A stretch of DNA of 64,000 nt from Tenebrio molitor. Its lineage: Eukaryota; Arthropoda; Insecta; Coleoptera; Tenebrionidae. The notes below the pieces were generated by a model. That model had not been told where the DNA came from. It saw only the letters and a program-made list of their open reading frames with translations, and did no database searches. Every line of letters starts with the position of its first letter. The stretch's first letter is position 1. The translations under genes and the position numbers were made by a program. The stretch lies in the NCBI RefSeq assembly GCF_963966145.1, contig NC_091048.1, positions 6,510,001-6,574,000 on the forward strand. The letters are read 5' to 3'. Of this stretch, positions 1 through 9,502 are shown piece by piece.

Positions 1-201
1 CCACAAGATGTTAGAATAAAACTAAGATTGAAATCAGACAGTAATTTTAATTCTCTCTAACTTTCATTTTAACTATTTTGCCATAAAATTGTTAGGGGAG
101 CCAATAATTGAAACTCTTTATTTTTACACGTAAAATCCTATGTCTCGTAAACTAATTCTACACCCGGTATATACAACACTGTGATAAAACTTCACAGTAA
201 A

Positions 202-253
202 GGGGATTCCTTTACTCCCAACGATAACCTCTACATTTGGTAAACATATAAAA
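202..253 (+). promoter_or_regulatory. kappaB/GATA/TATA promoter of first defensin-like gene
   Basis: GGGGATTCCT at 202-211 fits the NF-kappaB (Relish/Dif) consensus of insect immune promoters. GATAA motifs lie at 183-187 and 223-227, and a TATAAAA box at 247-253. The ATG is at 327. kappaB plus GATA close to a TATA box is the classic layout of inducible antimicrobial peptide genes. The motifs are read directly; their function is inferred. Confidence 0.55.
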
Positions 254-326
254 TTGCAAGTCTCGTTCGAGTTTGAATCATATTAGTATATGCCTCAGAC
301 TAAGCAGTATCAACAATCGCCTAAAA

Positions 327-603
327 ATGATGAAGATTAGCTTTTTGTTTGCTTTAGTAGCAGCTCTTTTCATTATCTCTACTTCAGCGATGCCTCATGA
401 AGATGTAGATGGTACGCAGTGTTCAGAATCAAGTTGTAACTGAAATTAATTAGGTACGTTTTTCTTTTGTAGTTTTTGAGGAAGTGGAACATCGTGTAGA
501 GAGAGGATTTTTCTGCAATCCAGGTCTCTGCCACCGACAATGTGTACTGAGTGGTCATCGCAGGGCATCGTGTTCTGGAGACGAATGCGTTTGCATTGGA
601 TAG
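327..603 (+). CDS. Defensin-like antimicrobial peptide precursor (short n-loop CSab), copy 1
   Basis: Two exons, 327-411 and 473-603, with a 61-bp GT-AG intron in phase 1, encode 71 residues. Residues 1-21 form a signal peptide ending in a Ser-Ala cleavage site. Residues 22-39 are an acidic propeptide ending in RVER, a furin-type site. The mature part (40-71) starts GFFC and has six cysteines spaced C-x4-C-x3-C-x9-C-x4-C-x-C, with the motif CHRQC. That is the CSab defensin pattern; the four-residue first loop and the CHxxC motif recall the ancient invertebrate-type defensins rather than classical insect defensins with a long loop. It is presumably secreted into haemolymph and acts on bacterial envelopes. 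The upstream kappaB and TATA sites suggest immune induction. AATAAA at 695-700 is the likely poly(A) signal. A paralogue lies 2.5 kb downstream. The gene is too split to appear as one open frame, but splicing gives a clean product. Confidence 0.85.
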
Positions 604-1137
604 AAAAATCACATTTGAGTGGAATATTTATCATATGTACTCGTAGATATTTATTAATTTTTAAAATTTTGTTGATTTCTATGGTGTCATAAAAAATAAA
701 GTTTGTTCGAAATTTACATAATTTGTTTAATTTAAAAACAGTGTCTAAAATATGTATCTATAATCCTCTGCCGGTATACTAAAATATTACAAATTAAAAG
801 AATATTATAATAAAACCTTTCTCAAAAAAAAGGCGCAAATGCAAATAACTACTTGATGTAATATATCTGCTGAATATTTAAATTAATTTTTAATTTAAAC
901 ACATAATTCAAACATACGTTCTTCTATTTCAGTTTCTTTTTTGAAAGAGAAGAAGCCTATTTTAACTCCTTCACAAGAAAAGTGTTTTAATATAGTTATT
1001 CTACTTGAACAGAAGATGTCGTAAAGAAGTTGTAGAGTAAACATCTCAGTTTGCCCAAATCATTAAAGAATGAGTGCTTCAAGCTCTTATGAAACGAGTT
1101 TATTTACACTATTTTTTGTAATTTGCCTTTTTTAAAC
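604..1137. other. 3' UTR and intergenic
   Basis: The first part is the 3' UTR of the defensin-like gene up to the poly(A) signal at 695-700. The rest is AT-rich and I see no gene or repeat in it. Confidence 0.5.
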
Positions 1138-1274
1138 AATAGTATATTATGTTATGAAGAGCAAAAATGAAGTTTTATGTGCTGCGGTTGGTAGATTGGC
1201 TGCCGAACGCAGTGAGGCAGACAAACCAGCCAAAGCACATAAAACCATTTTTGCTCCGAATAACATATACTATT
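1138..1274. repeat. Palindromic foldback element
   Basis: The left arm (AATAGTATATTATGTTATG...) pairs with the inverted right arm ending ...AACATATACTATT, and the arms continue almost to the centre. The apex contains GAACGCAGTGAGG, a motif shared with other foldbacks in this window (5707-5802, 14012-14382, 37714-38076). Read directly by comparing the arms. Confidence 0.75.
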
Positions 1275-1334
1275 TTTTCTTCGAACCTTCATAACAAATT
1301 ATTTAAGACATGTTAAGAAACCAGGTAGGAATTT

Positions 1335-1555
1335 CAAATGATTTAGCTAGTTTCCTTTACTGCCGCTCATCAGCGGAGATAATAACTTCACGGACGCCCT
1401 CAGCGGAGATAATAACTTTATCTACCGCTCTCAGCGGAGATAATAACTTTATCTGCCGCCCGTCAGCTCGTTAGATGCCATGACAATGAAGTGACACTTT
1501 AGCATTATCAATGCAGCAGTGCAAAGTCATATTTTACGGACGTTTGAAGAAAAAA
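1335..1555. repeat. Dispersed repeat carrying a 30-36 bp minisatellite, copy A
   Basis: Three imperfect units of CAGCGGAGATAATAACTT lie at about 1372-1445, followed by a unique tail (GAAGTGACACTTTAGCATTA and on). The same arrangement is present in inverse orientation at 28335-28495 with two units. The shared tail shows this is a dispersed repeat that carries a variable tandem array, not a simple satellite. Its class cannot be decided from the sequence. Confidence 0.7.
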
Positions 1556-1912
1556 ATATTTTACTTTAGTCGATTTAGGAATTTTTGGGGCGGTTGGTAA
1601 TGTCTCAATTTTAAGAGTAAAAATTTTATCTAGTCGCCTTTTGTTTTATCCAAATTTTGTCACACGAATATGAAAGATCATCAAGATAATCTTGCAGGTA
1701 CACTCCCTGAAATACGTGAAATTGCTAAAAACACCGTCAAATTTTTCCGCTGGACACTTCCTGTTCTTAACACATTTTCTAATTTAAACTGACATCCATG
1801 ACAAGGTATTTCCGCATCAAGCTTTGCCAACCTAAAAATTTTCGTAAAATGTTCCGTGAATTAATGGCTATAATGACATCGCAGATGATGACGTCGCGTT
1901 CGTTAATATGTC

Positions 1913-2268
1913 TATAGTCGATTTCATATAAATGTTCATCAAGTGAGCTGTGTATGTGTAAAAGCACCTTTAATTTAGTTACATTGCAAAAGTCATATTT
2001 ATGAAGGTCATGTCCTATAAATCTTTACTTGGTAAAAATACAAACACAAAAACAAATAAGAATTACTTTAATTTAATCAGTAAAAAGACGTAACATTGCT
2101 TTTTAAATCAGCAATGTTAAAATGGACAAAACTGAAAAATTAGTCAAATCGAGTTCGCGCATAGCAAGCAACTTTGAAAGTCAAAGTCACTAGCTTTGGC
2201 TTTAATACCAACAGAAAATCAGATTTTCATGGCTTGCTTAGATGCACATTTATATGAAATTGAGTATA
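1913..2268. mobile_element. MITE, 356 bp (same family as 32219-32575)
   Basis: Terminal inverted repeats of about 30 bp contain ATTTCATATAAATGT at both ends, and the element is flanked by TATA. A near-identical copy lies in inverse orientation at 32219-32575. There is no coding capacity. The right end abuts the TIR of the next element at 2267. Confidence 0.8.
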
Positions 2269-2734
2269 CAGGGTTATTCACGAGACCAACAATACCAATG
2301 GCAGTAACTACTAAATCAAATGTGTTATTTCTTTTAAATTAGAAATCAAAGTAAGTTGGATAGATTTGTGAGAAATGTCAGATTGGCAGATAACCTGTAT
2401 TTAATCAAAATTCAACAAATAAATAAACAAATTAAGTTAATGTAAAAGGCGTTCGAAGTGTCTACCATCGGCTTCTAAACATCCGCAGCGGCGACAGAAT
2501 TCTTTCCACACTCCATAAATGGAAGCATGTTGGTCTTTTCGTCGTTATTGTAAAAACAAATTTTTCGAATTCACAAAGATTTTTTGCTTTAACGTCAAAA
2601 AGACAGGACTAAGAGTCATCGCGGATTCAGTTATAATTATTTTCAAAATTTGAAATCAAGATATTGTTGGAATGTGTATAATGGGTTGCGGCAAAAAGAA
2701 GTTCAGAAATACCCTTCTCGTGAATAACCCTGTA
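2267..2734 (-). mobile_element. Tc1/mariner-like element with transposase relic
   Basis: Perfect 19-bp inverted repeats, TACAGGGTTATTCACGAGA, bound a 468-bp element with TA at the ends. On the minus strand about 2443-2550 reads as a decayed C-terminus (...VWKEF, then EADGRHFE) resembling the ends of IS630/Tc1/mariner-type transposases. The TIRs are seen directly; the transposase assignment is a remembered motif and is less certain. Confidence 0.6.
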
Positions 2735-3031
2735 TTAGAGAATCAAAATGGAGGCAAATTATAAAAATATATTAAAAATATTAATAATAATCAATTTAGT
2801 AAGTATATCAATAGCGTTACGTTCAATTGACGTTTGTATCTTATACGATTGCCCGGATTTCCCACAAGTAAATATTACGAGTATGTGCTGATAAAGTTAT
2901 AATTAGCGTGTTAAAATGGCAACACGATTCATGATTTGACTGTATGTATTTCTGCGAACACTAAAGATGCGACGGTCTTTCCCCTGGACATAAAAAGGTG
3001 AAAGATTCGTGGAGATTATAACACTAAAAAT

Positions 3032-3077
3032 AAAAATCCCCGTTTCATGTGGAAACAAAGCAAAACAATGATATAAG
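3032..3077 (+). promoter_or_regulatory. kappaB/TATA promoter of second defensin-like gene
   Basis: AAAAATCCCC at 3032-3041 is GGGGATTTTT on the other strand, the classic insect kappaB form. TATAAG at 3072-3077 is followed by a plausible initiator near 3104, and the ATG is at 3145. kappaB to TATA spacing is 40 bp, close to the 45 bp of the first gene. Confidence 0.5.
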
Positions 3078-3144
3078 TCTGCATCTACTCTTTAATTTTA
3101 AACAGTTCATTCCTTCATCCTAAGATACAAACACAAGATTTAAA

Positions 3145-3402
3145 ATGAAATTTACGTTATTTTTCGCCTTGTACGTTATCGTTATCCTCCAAACTAGTTC
3201 CTGTCTAACTGAAGAAAGTGATGGTATGACACGTCGGCATCTTTTGTGTAACTGTTTTCTTATAATTAGCTTTTTAGATTATGGAGAGGAGGTGCTTCGT
3301 GTGAGAAGATTCACTTGTTTGGATTCTCGATGCAGCCAAAAATGCAGATTCAATGATCACAGGGGAGGGTACTGCAAAAGTGGGATCTGCACATGTATTT
3401 GA
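3145..3402 (+). CDS. Defensin-like antimicrobial peptide precursor (short n-loop CSab), copy 2
   Basis: Exons 3145-3223 and 3278-3402 flank a 54-bp phase-1 GT-AG intron. Because 54 is a multiple of three and has no in-frame stop, the unspliced frame reads through as 85 codons; the spliced product is 67 residues. It has a signal peptide (about 1-20), an acidic propeptide, a furin-type RVRR site at 34-37, and a mature peptide (38-67) starting FTC. Cysteine spacing is C-x4-C-x3-C-x9-C-x4-C-x-C, identical to the copy at 327-603, and GGYC precedes the last loop as in many defensins. Intron phase and position also match, so the two are tandem paralogues with strongly diverged loops, a pattern typical of immune effectors. 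AATAAA at 3407-3412 follows the stop directly. Confidence 0.85.
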   Translation: MKFTLFFALYVIVILQTSSCLTEESDGMTRRHLLCNCFLIISFLDYGEEVLRVRRFTCLDSRCSQKCRFNDHRGGYCKSGICTCI

Positions 3403-3412
3403 TAGTAATAAA

Positions 3413-4883
3413 TTTATTTTTAACTATTTTGTTTTTTATCATTTACAATTTACATACACACACCTACCTACAACTGATTTATCATGAACGACTTTTTTGC
3501 AATTCCCCGTTATTAAATAAATTAGATATTATAAAATAATTCAAAAAACATGTATCTAAAATTATACAAATTTTCAGTTTCAATTTTGATTTTATGGCAA
3601 CTGAACTGCCATAATTTATGGGACAATGGGATTTGTTGGGAGCGGGTGGCTGGCTCGGTTTACATTTAAAGCCGTAAATACGAGGCTTCATTTGATTACA
3701 GAAAACGCAATTATTTAACAAACTAAATGTGTGTTACGACAAAATCCATAAACTTTTATTAGGGTTATAAAGCGTTAAGGATGTTATAAAATTTTAACTA
3801 CGATCTTACCCATTTGGGCTCAGGCGTTCAGAATATGTAGAAGTTGCTCAGTTTTGTAAAGAATAAAATATAAATGCAGAATTTCCAGGATATCTTTGTG
3901 TCTCTGTGATCCTGTTGACATTCGGATTGCATTCGAGTTTTAACGAATTGTCGTCGAATTTGCCACGAGTACGTACGTAAAAGTAAGGACTAAGGAGAGA
4001 GAGGAGAATAAAGTAAGTAAAGTGTACGTAGTAAACTCGGCTACTTTATTTATTTGATTGAAATTTTAGTTCAACAGCAATTTAATAGGAAATTACTTAC
4101 TTACTTCTTTCTACACGACAATACCACATTATAATGTGCTATTTTGTTCTTATGTCTTAAATTAAATTAATAAATTATTTTGTTGAGGACGCAAGCTACA
4201 TACTTATTCCAGCAGTAAGGGCCACAATAATTGTTAATGATGTATTGAACAGTTTATAAAAAAAAATATATTGCAGTATTTCAATACGAATTAACGTGTT
4301 GGAAACTAAAAGCAATTGGTTGGCTTTTGTCAATTTGATATTAATAAGTAATAAATTAGATAGGTACTTAGTCCTGTTAATTGGTTTGGTTAATTCATCC
4401 AAATTAGTTTCGAAAATAATAAATAAAACCCAAACTAAAATAAATGTGAACTTTGTGGGAAGGTCAAGAGAGATTTTGTTGGAAATGAAATACTTATGTA
4501 AGTAAAGTTCAGTTTTTCTAGGACAAGAGAAAATTCTATTTATGATGCCTAGAATCCGTACGTGTTTGTACGATAATTATATTTCATGACCTTTATGACT
4601 TGCTGTTTTCCTGACTATTCCAGAGAAGCAAACGTGTTTAGTTGTGTCATGGTAATGGCTGCTGCTAAAATACACATCACAATATTATCACATACCAAGC
4701 ACAATATTAATTAGCGCCACTGTCAAATTTGGATGGGACTTTTTACATTATTTTTACTATACCTACAATGTGTGTAAAACCCACTTGACTGATTGTAGCT
4801 CTTTTGCTTTTTTAATTATTCAGCATTTAAAAAGACCATTTTCAAATACAATTTATTCACTAAATGAAAACCAAAGATAGGTA
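3413..4883. other. Intergenic, AT-rich
   Basis: I see no gene. Open frames here (3482-3721 minus, 4196-4402 minus, 4296-4505 plus) have no recognisable domain, splice partner or codon signature. No clear repeat boundaries were found. Confidence 0.4.
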
Positions 4884-5256
4884 AGTACTATTGGGAGCAC
4901 GCAATTTCGGGCAGACTTGAAATTTGACTGATATAAGATGTGAAATAGGCTTTAGGTGCTAGACGTATTAATAACCTCATTTTAATATCTACTATTGTCA
5001 CATACCATTTTGACAAATTGCATTCATCATTCCTGAAAAGTTGCAAGTGCTTAGATGTGAATTTCTGAAAACTGAACAGTCTTTTATTAAACTTTGGAAA
5101 TCAATAACTAAAATGGTGCATAATTGTGACAGTTAATTTTGAAGTTCAGTCAAAATTAATTATTATGACATTTGTGACAATAAAGCTTAAACTACATTGG
5201 GTTTTTTAAAATGACATAAAAATTGCTGCCCGAAATTCCATGCTCCCAATAGTACT
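4884..5256. mobile_element. TIR element (AGTACTATTGGGAGC family)
   Basis: Ends carry AGTACTATTGGGAGCA and its inverse, with further arm match through TTTCGGGCAG. The interior is rich in TGTCA/TGACA motifs. It shares the palindrome AGTACT (5251-5256) with the next element. Confidence 0.7.
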
Positions 5257-5623
5257 ATTACGATCATAAAATTTTGGACATCAAACTTCTGTCACATTAA
5301 AAAAATTACTCTAAATCATGCTTCATTGAAACTGTGACATGAAAGATGAAATTGTTGTCAATTTGACACCGGTTTAAAATATAATTTTTTTAATATGCGA
5401 GTACATTTGGGTATTTGTTTTATATTTTTTATTAATTAAAACCTCGTTCTATTCCATTTGTCTGATTTTTACAACTTTTTGAATATTTTCTCGGTAAATC
5501 TGACATTCACATTTTCAAAATTGACACAATCAAAATTGAGGTTATTAATACAAAAGGGTCGTTTTAGAATGTATGACAGCACGATGACATTAGTGTCCAA
5601 AATTTTTTGATCGCAATAGTACT
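5251..5623. mobile_element. TIR element (AGTACTATTACGATC family)
   Basis: Inverted ends AGTACTATT(A/G)CGATCA followed by AAAATTTTGGACA on both sides. The element abuts the previous one at AGTACT and has a similar TGACA-rich interior. Non-coding. Confidence 0.65.
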
Positions 5624-5706
5624 ACTCGTACATTGACTAAACTAACTAACTAACATGTAAGAAGTATGAAGTAAACTAACTATACATGTAATAAATATTA
5701 TACGTG

Positions 5707-5802
5707 TTATAAGACACCATTTTGTCGCACGCGTTTTTTAGAGCATGACGAGCGCAGCGAGGAGTGCTATAAATCAAACAAGTGCAAGAAAATGGCTTAT
5801 AA
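5707..5802. repeat. Palindromic foldback with GCGCAGCGAGG apex
   Basis: Arms TTATAAG-CACCATTTT and AAAATGG-CTTATAA pair across about 96 bp, with GAGCGCAGCGAGG at the apex. Confidence 0.75.
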
Positions 5803-7075
5803 AATGTGGGTAATACAATATTTTTTCTATTTTGCCCCTATTTTAAGTTTTAAATAAAAAAAAACTTCAAAACAATGCTAGGAAAATTATATTTTGCGAA
5901 AAGAATTCAAATGTGAACGAAAAATAATTTAACGAACAAACCTACTGAGAATCAGAGACACAGTCAGACACGAGCCGTTAAATCTCTTTTCTGAATTTGA
6001 CGTTTTTTTAATCCTATCACCATATCACCATTCACTTGCGAAACATGGAAGCAAAATTACAAAGCTACATAACATTACAAATGCTTGCCTAAACGTGTGG
6101 AATTTGAATATGTCGAAGCATTATTATAATACCTATGCTATAAGTAAAGGTAAATTTTAGTAAATTTTTGCTATTGTAGTGTTTCTTATGACAGTATAGT
6201 GTAGTGACCTGATATGTCTGCAGCACGTAGCTGCAGCATAAACTTCTGATCGAATCTTTTCATTCCAACAACCAACAACTTAGCATTAAGCATGGACATA
6301 ACCAGCTCGGAAACTTCGATCAATTAGCATTATCAAGAACCTCCTGACCACTTCAACATCCATGGAAACTTCTATAATGGATACATCCGGTAATGATCAA
6401 GTTCGTTCTAATGTACGTCTTCAGCTTGATCACCAGGCGAAATCTGACTGCTTACAGACTCTCATGAACTATCTTTCCGATCATTTAGATGAAATCAATC
6501 CATGTGTGCAGAGCCATTGCCAAATTTTCAGTGTTATTGAGATAGGACAATTTCCAAACCCTCAAGATCTTCGTATGTAAAAGATTCTGTAACAGATGAC
6601 AAAACAGTGGAAATTTAACGTAACCTATTCGGAATAGTATTATCATCTATAGACTAAAGACTAAAGTGTTCCAAAGTAGACAAGTTATAGTAAATTCATT
6701 TTTGTAATGACGAACCAGAGTTACTAAATTTAGTAACTTTTGTCTTGTGAACACACCTTTTTACCGCGAATTTGGGCTTTTAAAAAGTTAGGTTATCGGT
6801 CACTTCATTTGCTTATACAATTTTGTACTTTTTCATTACGTTTCCATTATCTCCATGAGTATTTTCTTTTATTTTGTTGAAAGCCTTTAAAATGTGCTAG
6901 TTCGTCTGCTTGCTTATTGATATTCGACTCCGTTTTGGAAATTCATTCATTATGGCAGCGATAATAATATGACAATTTATAATCTGTGTAATTTTTATTT
7001 ATTTTGTAAAAAATCTAACAAAAAAAAGTTCCAGCCAGTTCGCCATTACAAAAATGAATCGATTATATAGGCCGT
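5803..7075. other. Intergenic; weak 72-codon ORF only
   Basis: A 72-codon frame starts at 6362 and ends at 6580 on the + strand; it has no recognised domain. No promoter, repeat boundary or splice partner stands out, so I do not call it a gene. Confidence 0.35.
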
Positions 7076-7497
7076 GCCAAACTCAAATAACCACCACCTG
7101 TTGAATTATGTTGGTGAAAACAAAATTACACTAAGTGTAATTATACACTTAGTGTAATTTTGTTTGTAATTGCCATTAGGCAATTTTGATATTACTAGGA
7201 TGGTAGACTACGTCCACAGATAGAATGCATTTTTCTACATATCCTTAGATAACAAAATCCCCAAACCATATGCAGAATAATAATAAAACATAACGTGTAA
7301 ACCTGCTGTTTCCATTTTTTTCAATTTCGCGCCGGATCTATTTGTTATAGCGTAAGTGAACATTTTTATAGTTTTAGTAACATTTATGTCAAGCAATCTA
7401 TGAGTGGACAGAGTTTAGACCAATCAAATCTAAGTGTACAACGTTGCCGGTTGATTTTTTGGGTAGAATGCAGTGTTGGTGGTTATTTGCCTTTGGC
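7076..7497. mobile_element. TIR element (CAAATAACCACCA family)
   Basis: Left end GCCAAACTCAAATAACCACC pairs with right end GGTGGTTATTTGCCTTTGGC. Inside, CCACCTGTTGAATTATGTTGG recurs in the elements at 13411-13691 and 20641-20780. A small perfect hairpin of ACACTAAGTGTAATT units lies near 7126-7163. Confidence 0.65.
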
Positions 7498-8154
7498 AAA
7501 GGTATCATTCCGAAGGTCCTGAAATTGGTCTTTGTGGAGTTCCAGGCTCCTTGTTCATTCTCTGTAAGAAATTTGTCAACGTACGAATAGGAAGTTATCT
7601 TTTAAAGATGCTATGATTGTTCTATACAAAATTGTGTTCTAATGTAGAGTTGCTAATTAAAGTAGTAAAAGTAGTGAGTAAAAGTAAATCTTTGCTATTC
7701 TGAGGGCGACCTGGAACCCCGAAAGGCACAACTTCAAATCAAGGCCTTTGGATTTAGGACGATATTTTCAGCAGATGTTATTGGCCATTTTGCTATAGGT
7801 TCATTCCAACAGGTCTTCTTTCCCGTTTGCATCTATGCCGAGAAAAGTCTTTGGAAAAGTTCCAAAGTAAAGTTATGGATCGACAATTTTCAGTTTTCAA
7901 TTAATAACTTCAGGAATAAAATCGACGATATTTACTTCTGTAGGAATGCTCAAATTAGCAAATAGTAAAATATAGCTGCTTTCAATTCCAGCTGTGGCTT
8001 ACTCTGAATCTGAAGAATTGTATTGTACTGTTAACGCCTAGAGACATTTTTTGAGTATTCTTGTCGTCGATATAGACTACAGTCTCCTTTAATCATTAGT
8101 GTACGATGTGAGGAATAAAGTGTAATTTGATGGAAGGATAATGAAGAACAAACC
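7498..8154. other. Intergenic
   Basis: I see no coding or repeat structure between the TIR element and the 3' end of the minus-strand gene. Confidence 0.4.
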
Positions 8155-8697
8155 TCACATTTAGTTCAATAAATTTATTGTACAATATTATTATTAACTT
8201 GATCATAAACGAACATTTGCAACTTTATACAATAAATATGAAAAGTGGAAATCTATGTTGGTCCTAACAATTGAAAATACATACATCACCATTCCTCACC
8301 TATACGCATTAAATAAATTATTAATAGACACTTGAAAGGGCAACAATAAACAAAAAACAATAAACGTCATCATATACATAAAAATATACACATTATACAT
8401 AGTTAAGTATAAGCAGTATTGTACTAAAAAAGGCTTCTCGACCCAACATTAATACTGAGTATAAGTAATATCTAACATTAATAATAATCATGTACAAAAG
8501 ATCACAACCTATTTAAGAAAAGAACAAAATGAAAATGGCTCGTAGAAATAAAGTATTGTATTTTTGCGAGTAGTATAGGTAGTTTTAAAAAACTTACAAA
8601 AAGTATTAAAAAAAAAGTTACACAATAAAATTAATATACATTACAATGATTACACACGGTTAGGGCAGTTCGTAAGCAACTAAAACGAAAGTTCGTC
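8155..8697 (-). other. 3' UTR of the MTUS-like gene
   Basis: AT-rich sequence follows the TGA stop (8698-8700, minus strand). TTTATT at 8174-8179 is AATAAA on the minus strand and the most likely distal poly(A) signal, giving a 3' UTR of about 540 bases. Other possible signals lie between. Confidence 0.5.
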
Positions 8698-9502
8698 TCA
8701 CAATTGCACACTCGAAGAACTCGTACTCTCATCCTCGGAATTGCTCTCGGAAATCATCGCCTCCCCAGCCAAATGCTTCGGACTGGGCAAGGCTTGCGCC
8801 CCGTTCTTCCTCCCGATCTCGCTCGGTAACGCCGGCAACTTCAAGTCGTCCTCGTCCTCGTCCAGATCCAGATCGTCGTCGTGCCTCTCGGGTGTGCTGG
8901 TCGCCCAGGGCCCATCCCCGTCGAAATCCCCGTTCCTGTTCGACAAAGAGCGAGACCTCGAGTACTCGCTCTTGTTCGACGGCAGAATAGCACTCGCGGA
9001 CGCGCTCAGACTGAGCGGAAACTTCATCCGCGGCCTCTTATTGGACGGCGATTTGGTGGGTGTCGTCTTGGGCGGGGTCGAGTTGCGGAAGCTGCGCCGG
9101 ACGATGCGCGAGGCCACGATTTCCGGACTCTCGTCCAGGTCGAGGACGTAGCTGACCGAATCGGACTTCTCCACCACGCCCTTCACTTTCGGGGACGACG
9201 GTGGGGACAGGTCGTCGTTCTTCGACTTCCACGACCGGTCGTTGCTGTTCTTCTGTTCGCGGAAGGACAGCGTGCGCTCCAGGTTCTGCTTGTTGCAGAG
9301 GTGGCGCTCGTTGAAGCTCGAGCTGAGCATGGAACGGTTGAAGTTGGTCTCTTCGGCGGCTTGTTCCAGCACTTTGCTTACGATCTCCTTGTTCTGGTTC
9401 AGCTTCCACTTGAGTTCTTCGTTGTGTTGACACAGTCTTTTATTTTGGTTGATTTCTTCTTTAACGCTGTCGGACAGTTTCTTGTTTTCAGCAATTAAAG
9501 CC
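8698..9502 (-). CDS. MTUS-like gene, exon 8 (C-terminal exon)
   Basis: The acceptor TTTTTTAG lies at 9503-9504. The first base completes a Gln codon begun in exon 7, and the exon encodes residues 417-683. It holds the end of the coiled coil with HNEELKWKL and KEIVSKVLEQ, then low-complexity SPPSSP, a basic cluster, DLDLDEDEDD and a Ser-rich end. This exon is much richer in G+C than its surroundings, so long open frames on the + strand at 8741-9151, 8881-9498 and 9242-9430 are only shadows. Confidence 0.88.

Noticed and set aside
1372..1445. CRISPR-like tandem repeat
   Set aside because: The units are contiguous without unique spacers and the setting is eukaryotic; it is a minisatellite inside a dispersed repeat.
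2971..2990. Second kappaB site in the promoter of the second defensin-like gene
   Set aside because: AGGGGAAAGACC (minus strand) lacks the 3' half of the consensus; the site at 3032-3041 is better placed and better matched.
3145..3402. An uninterrupted 85-residue protein
   Set aside because: The middle 54 bases have GT-AG ends at the exact place and phase of the intron in the paralogue; the unspliced version would insert 18 unrelated residues into the propeptide.
6362..6580. Small gene of 72 codons
   Set aside because: No promoter, signal peptide, domain or paralogue; the length is within chance for this composition.
8741..9498. Three long plus-strand open frames
   Set aside because: They lie antisense to the well-supported exon 8 of the MTUS-like gene and follow from its GC-rich codons; the exon frame carries the conserved motif HNEELKWKL and consistent splice phases.
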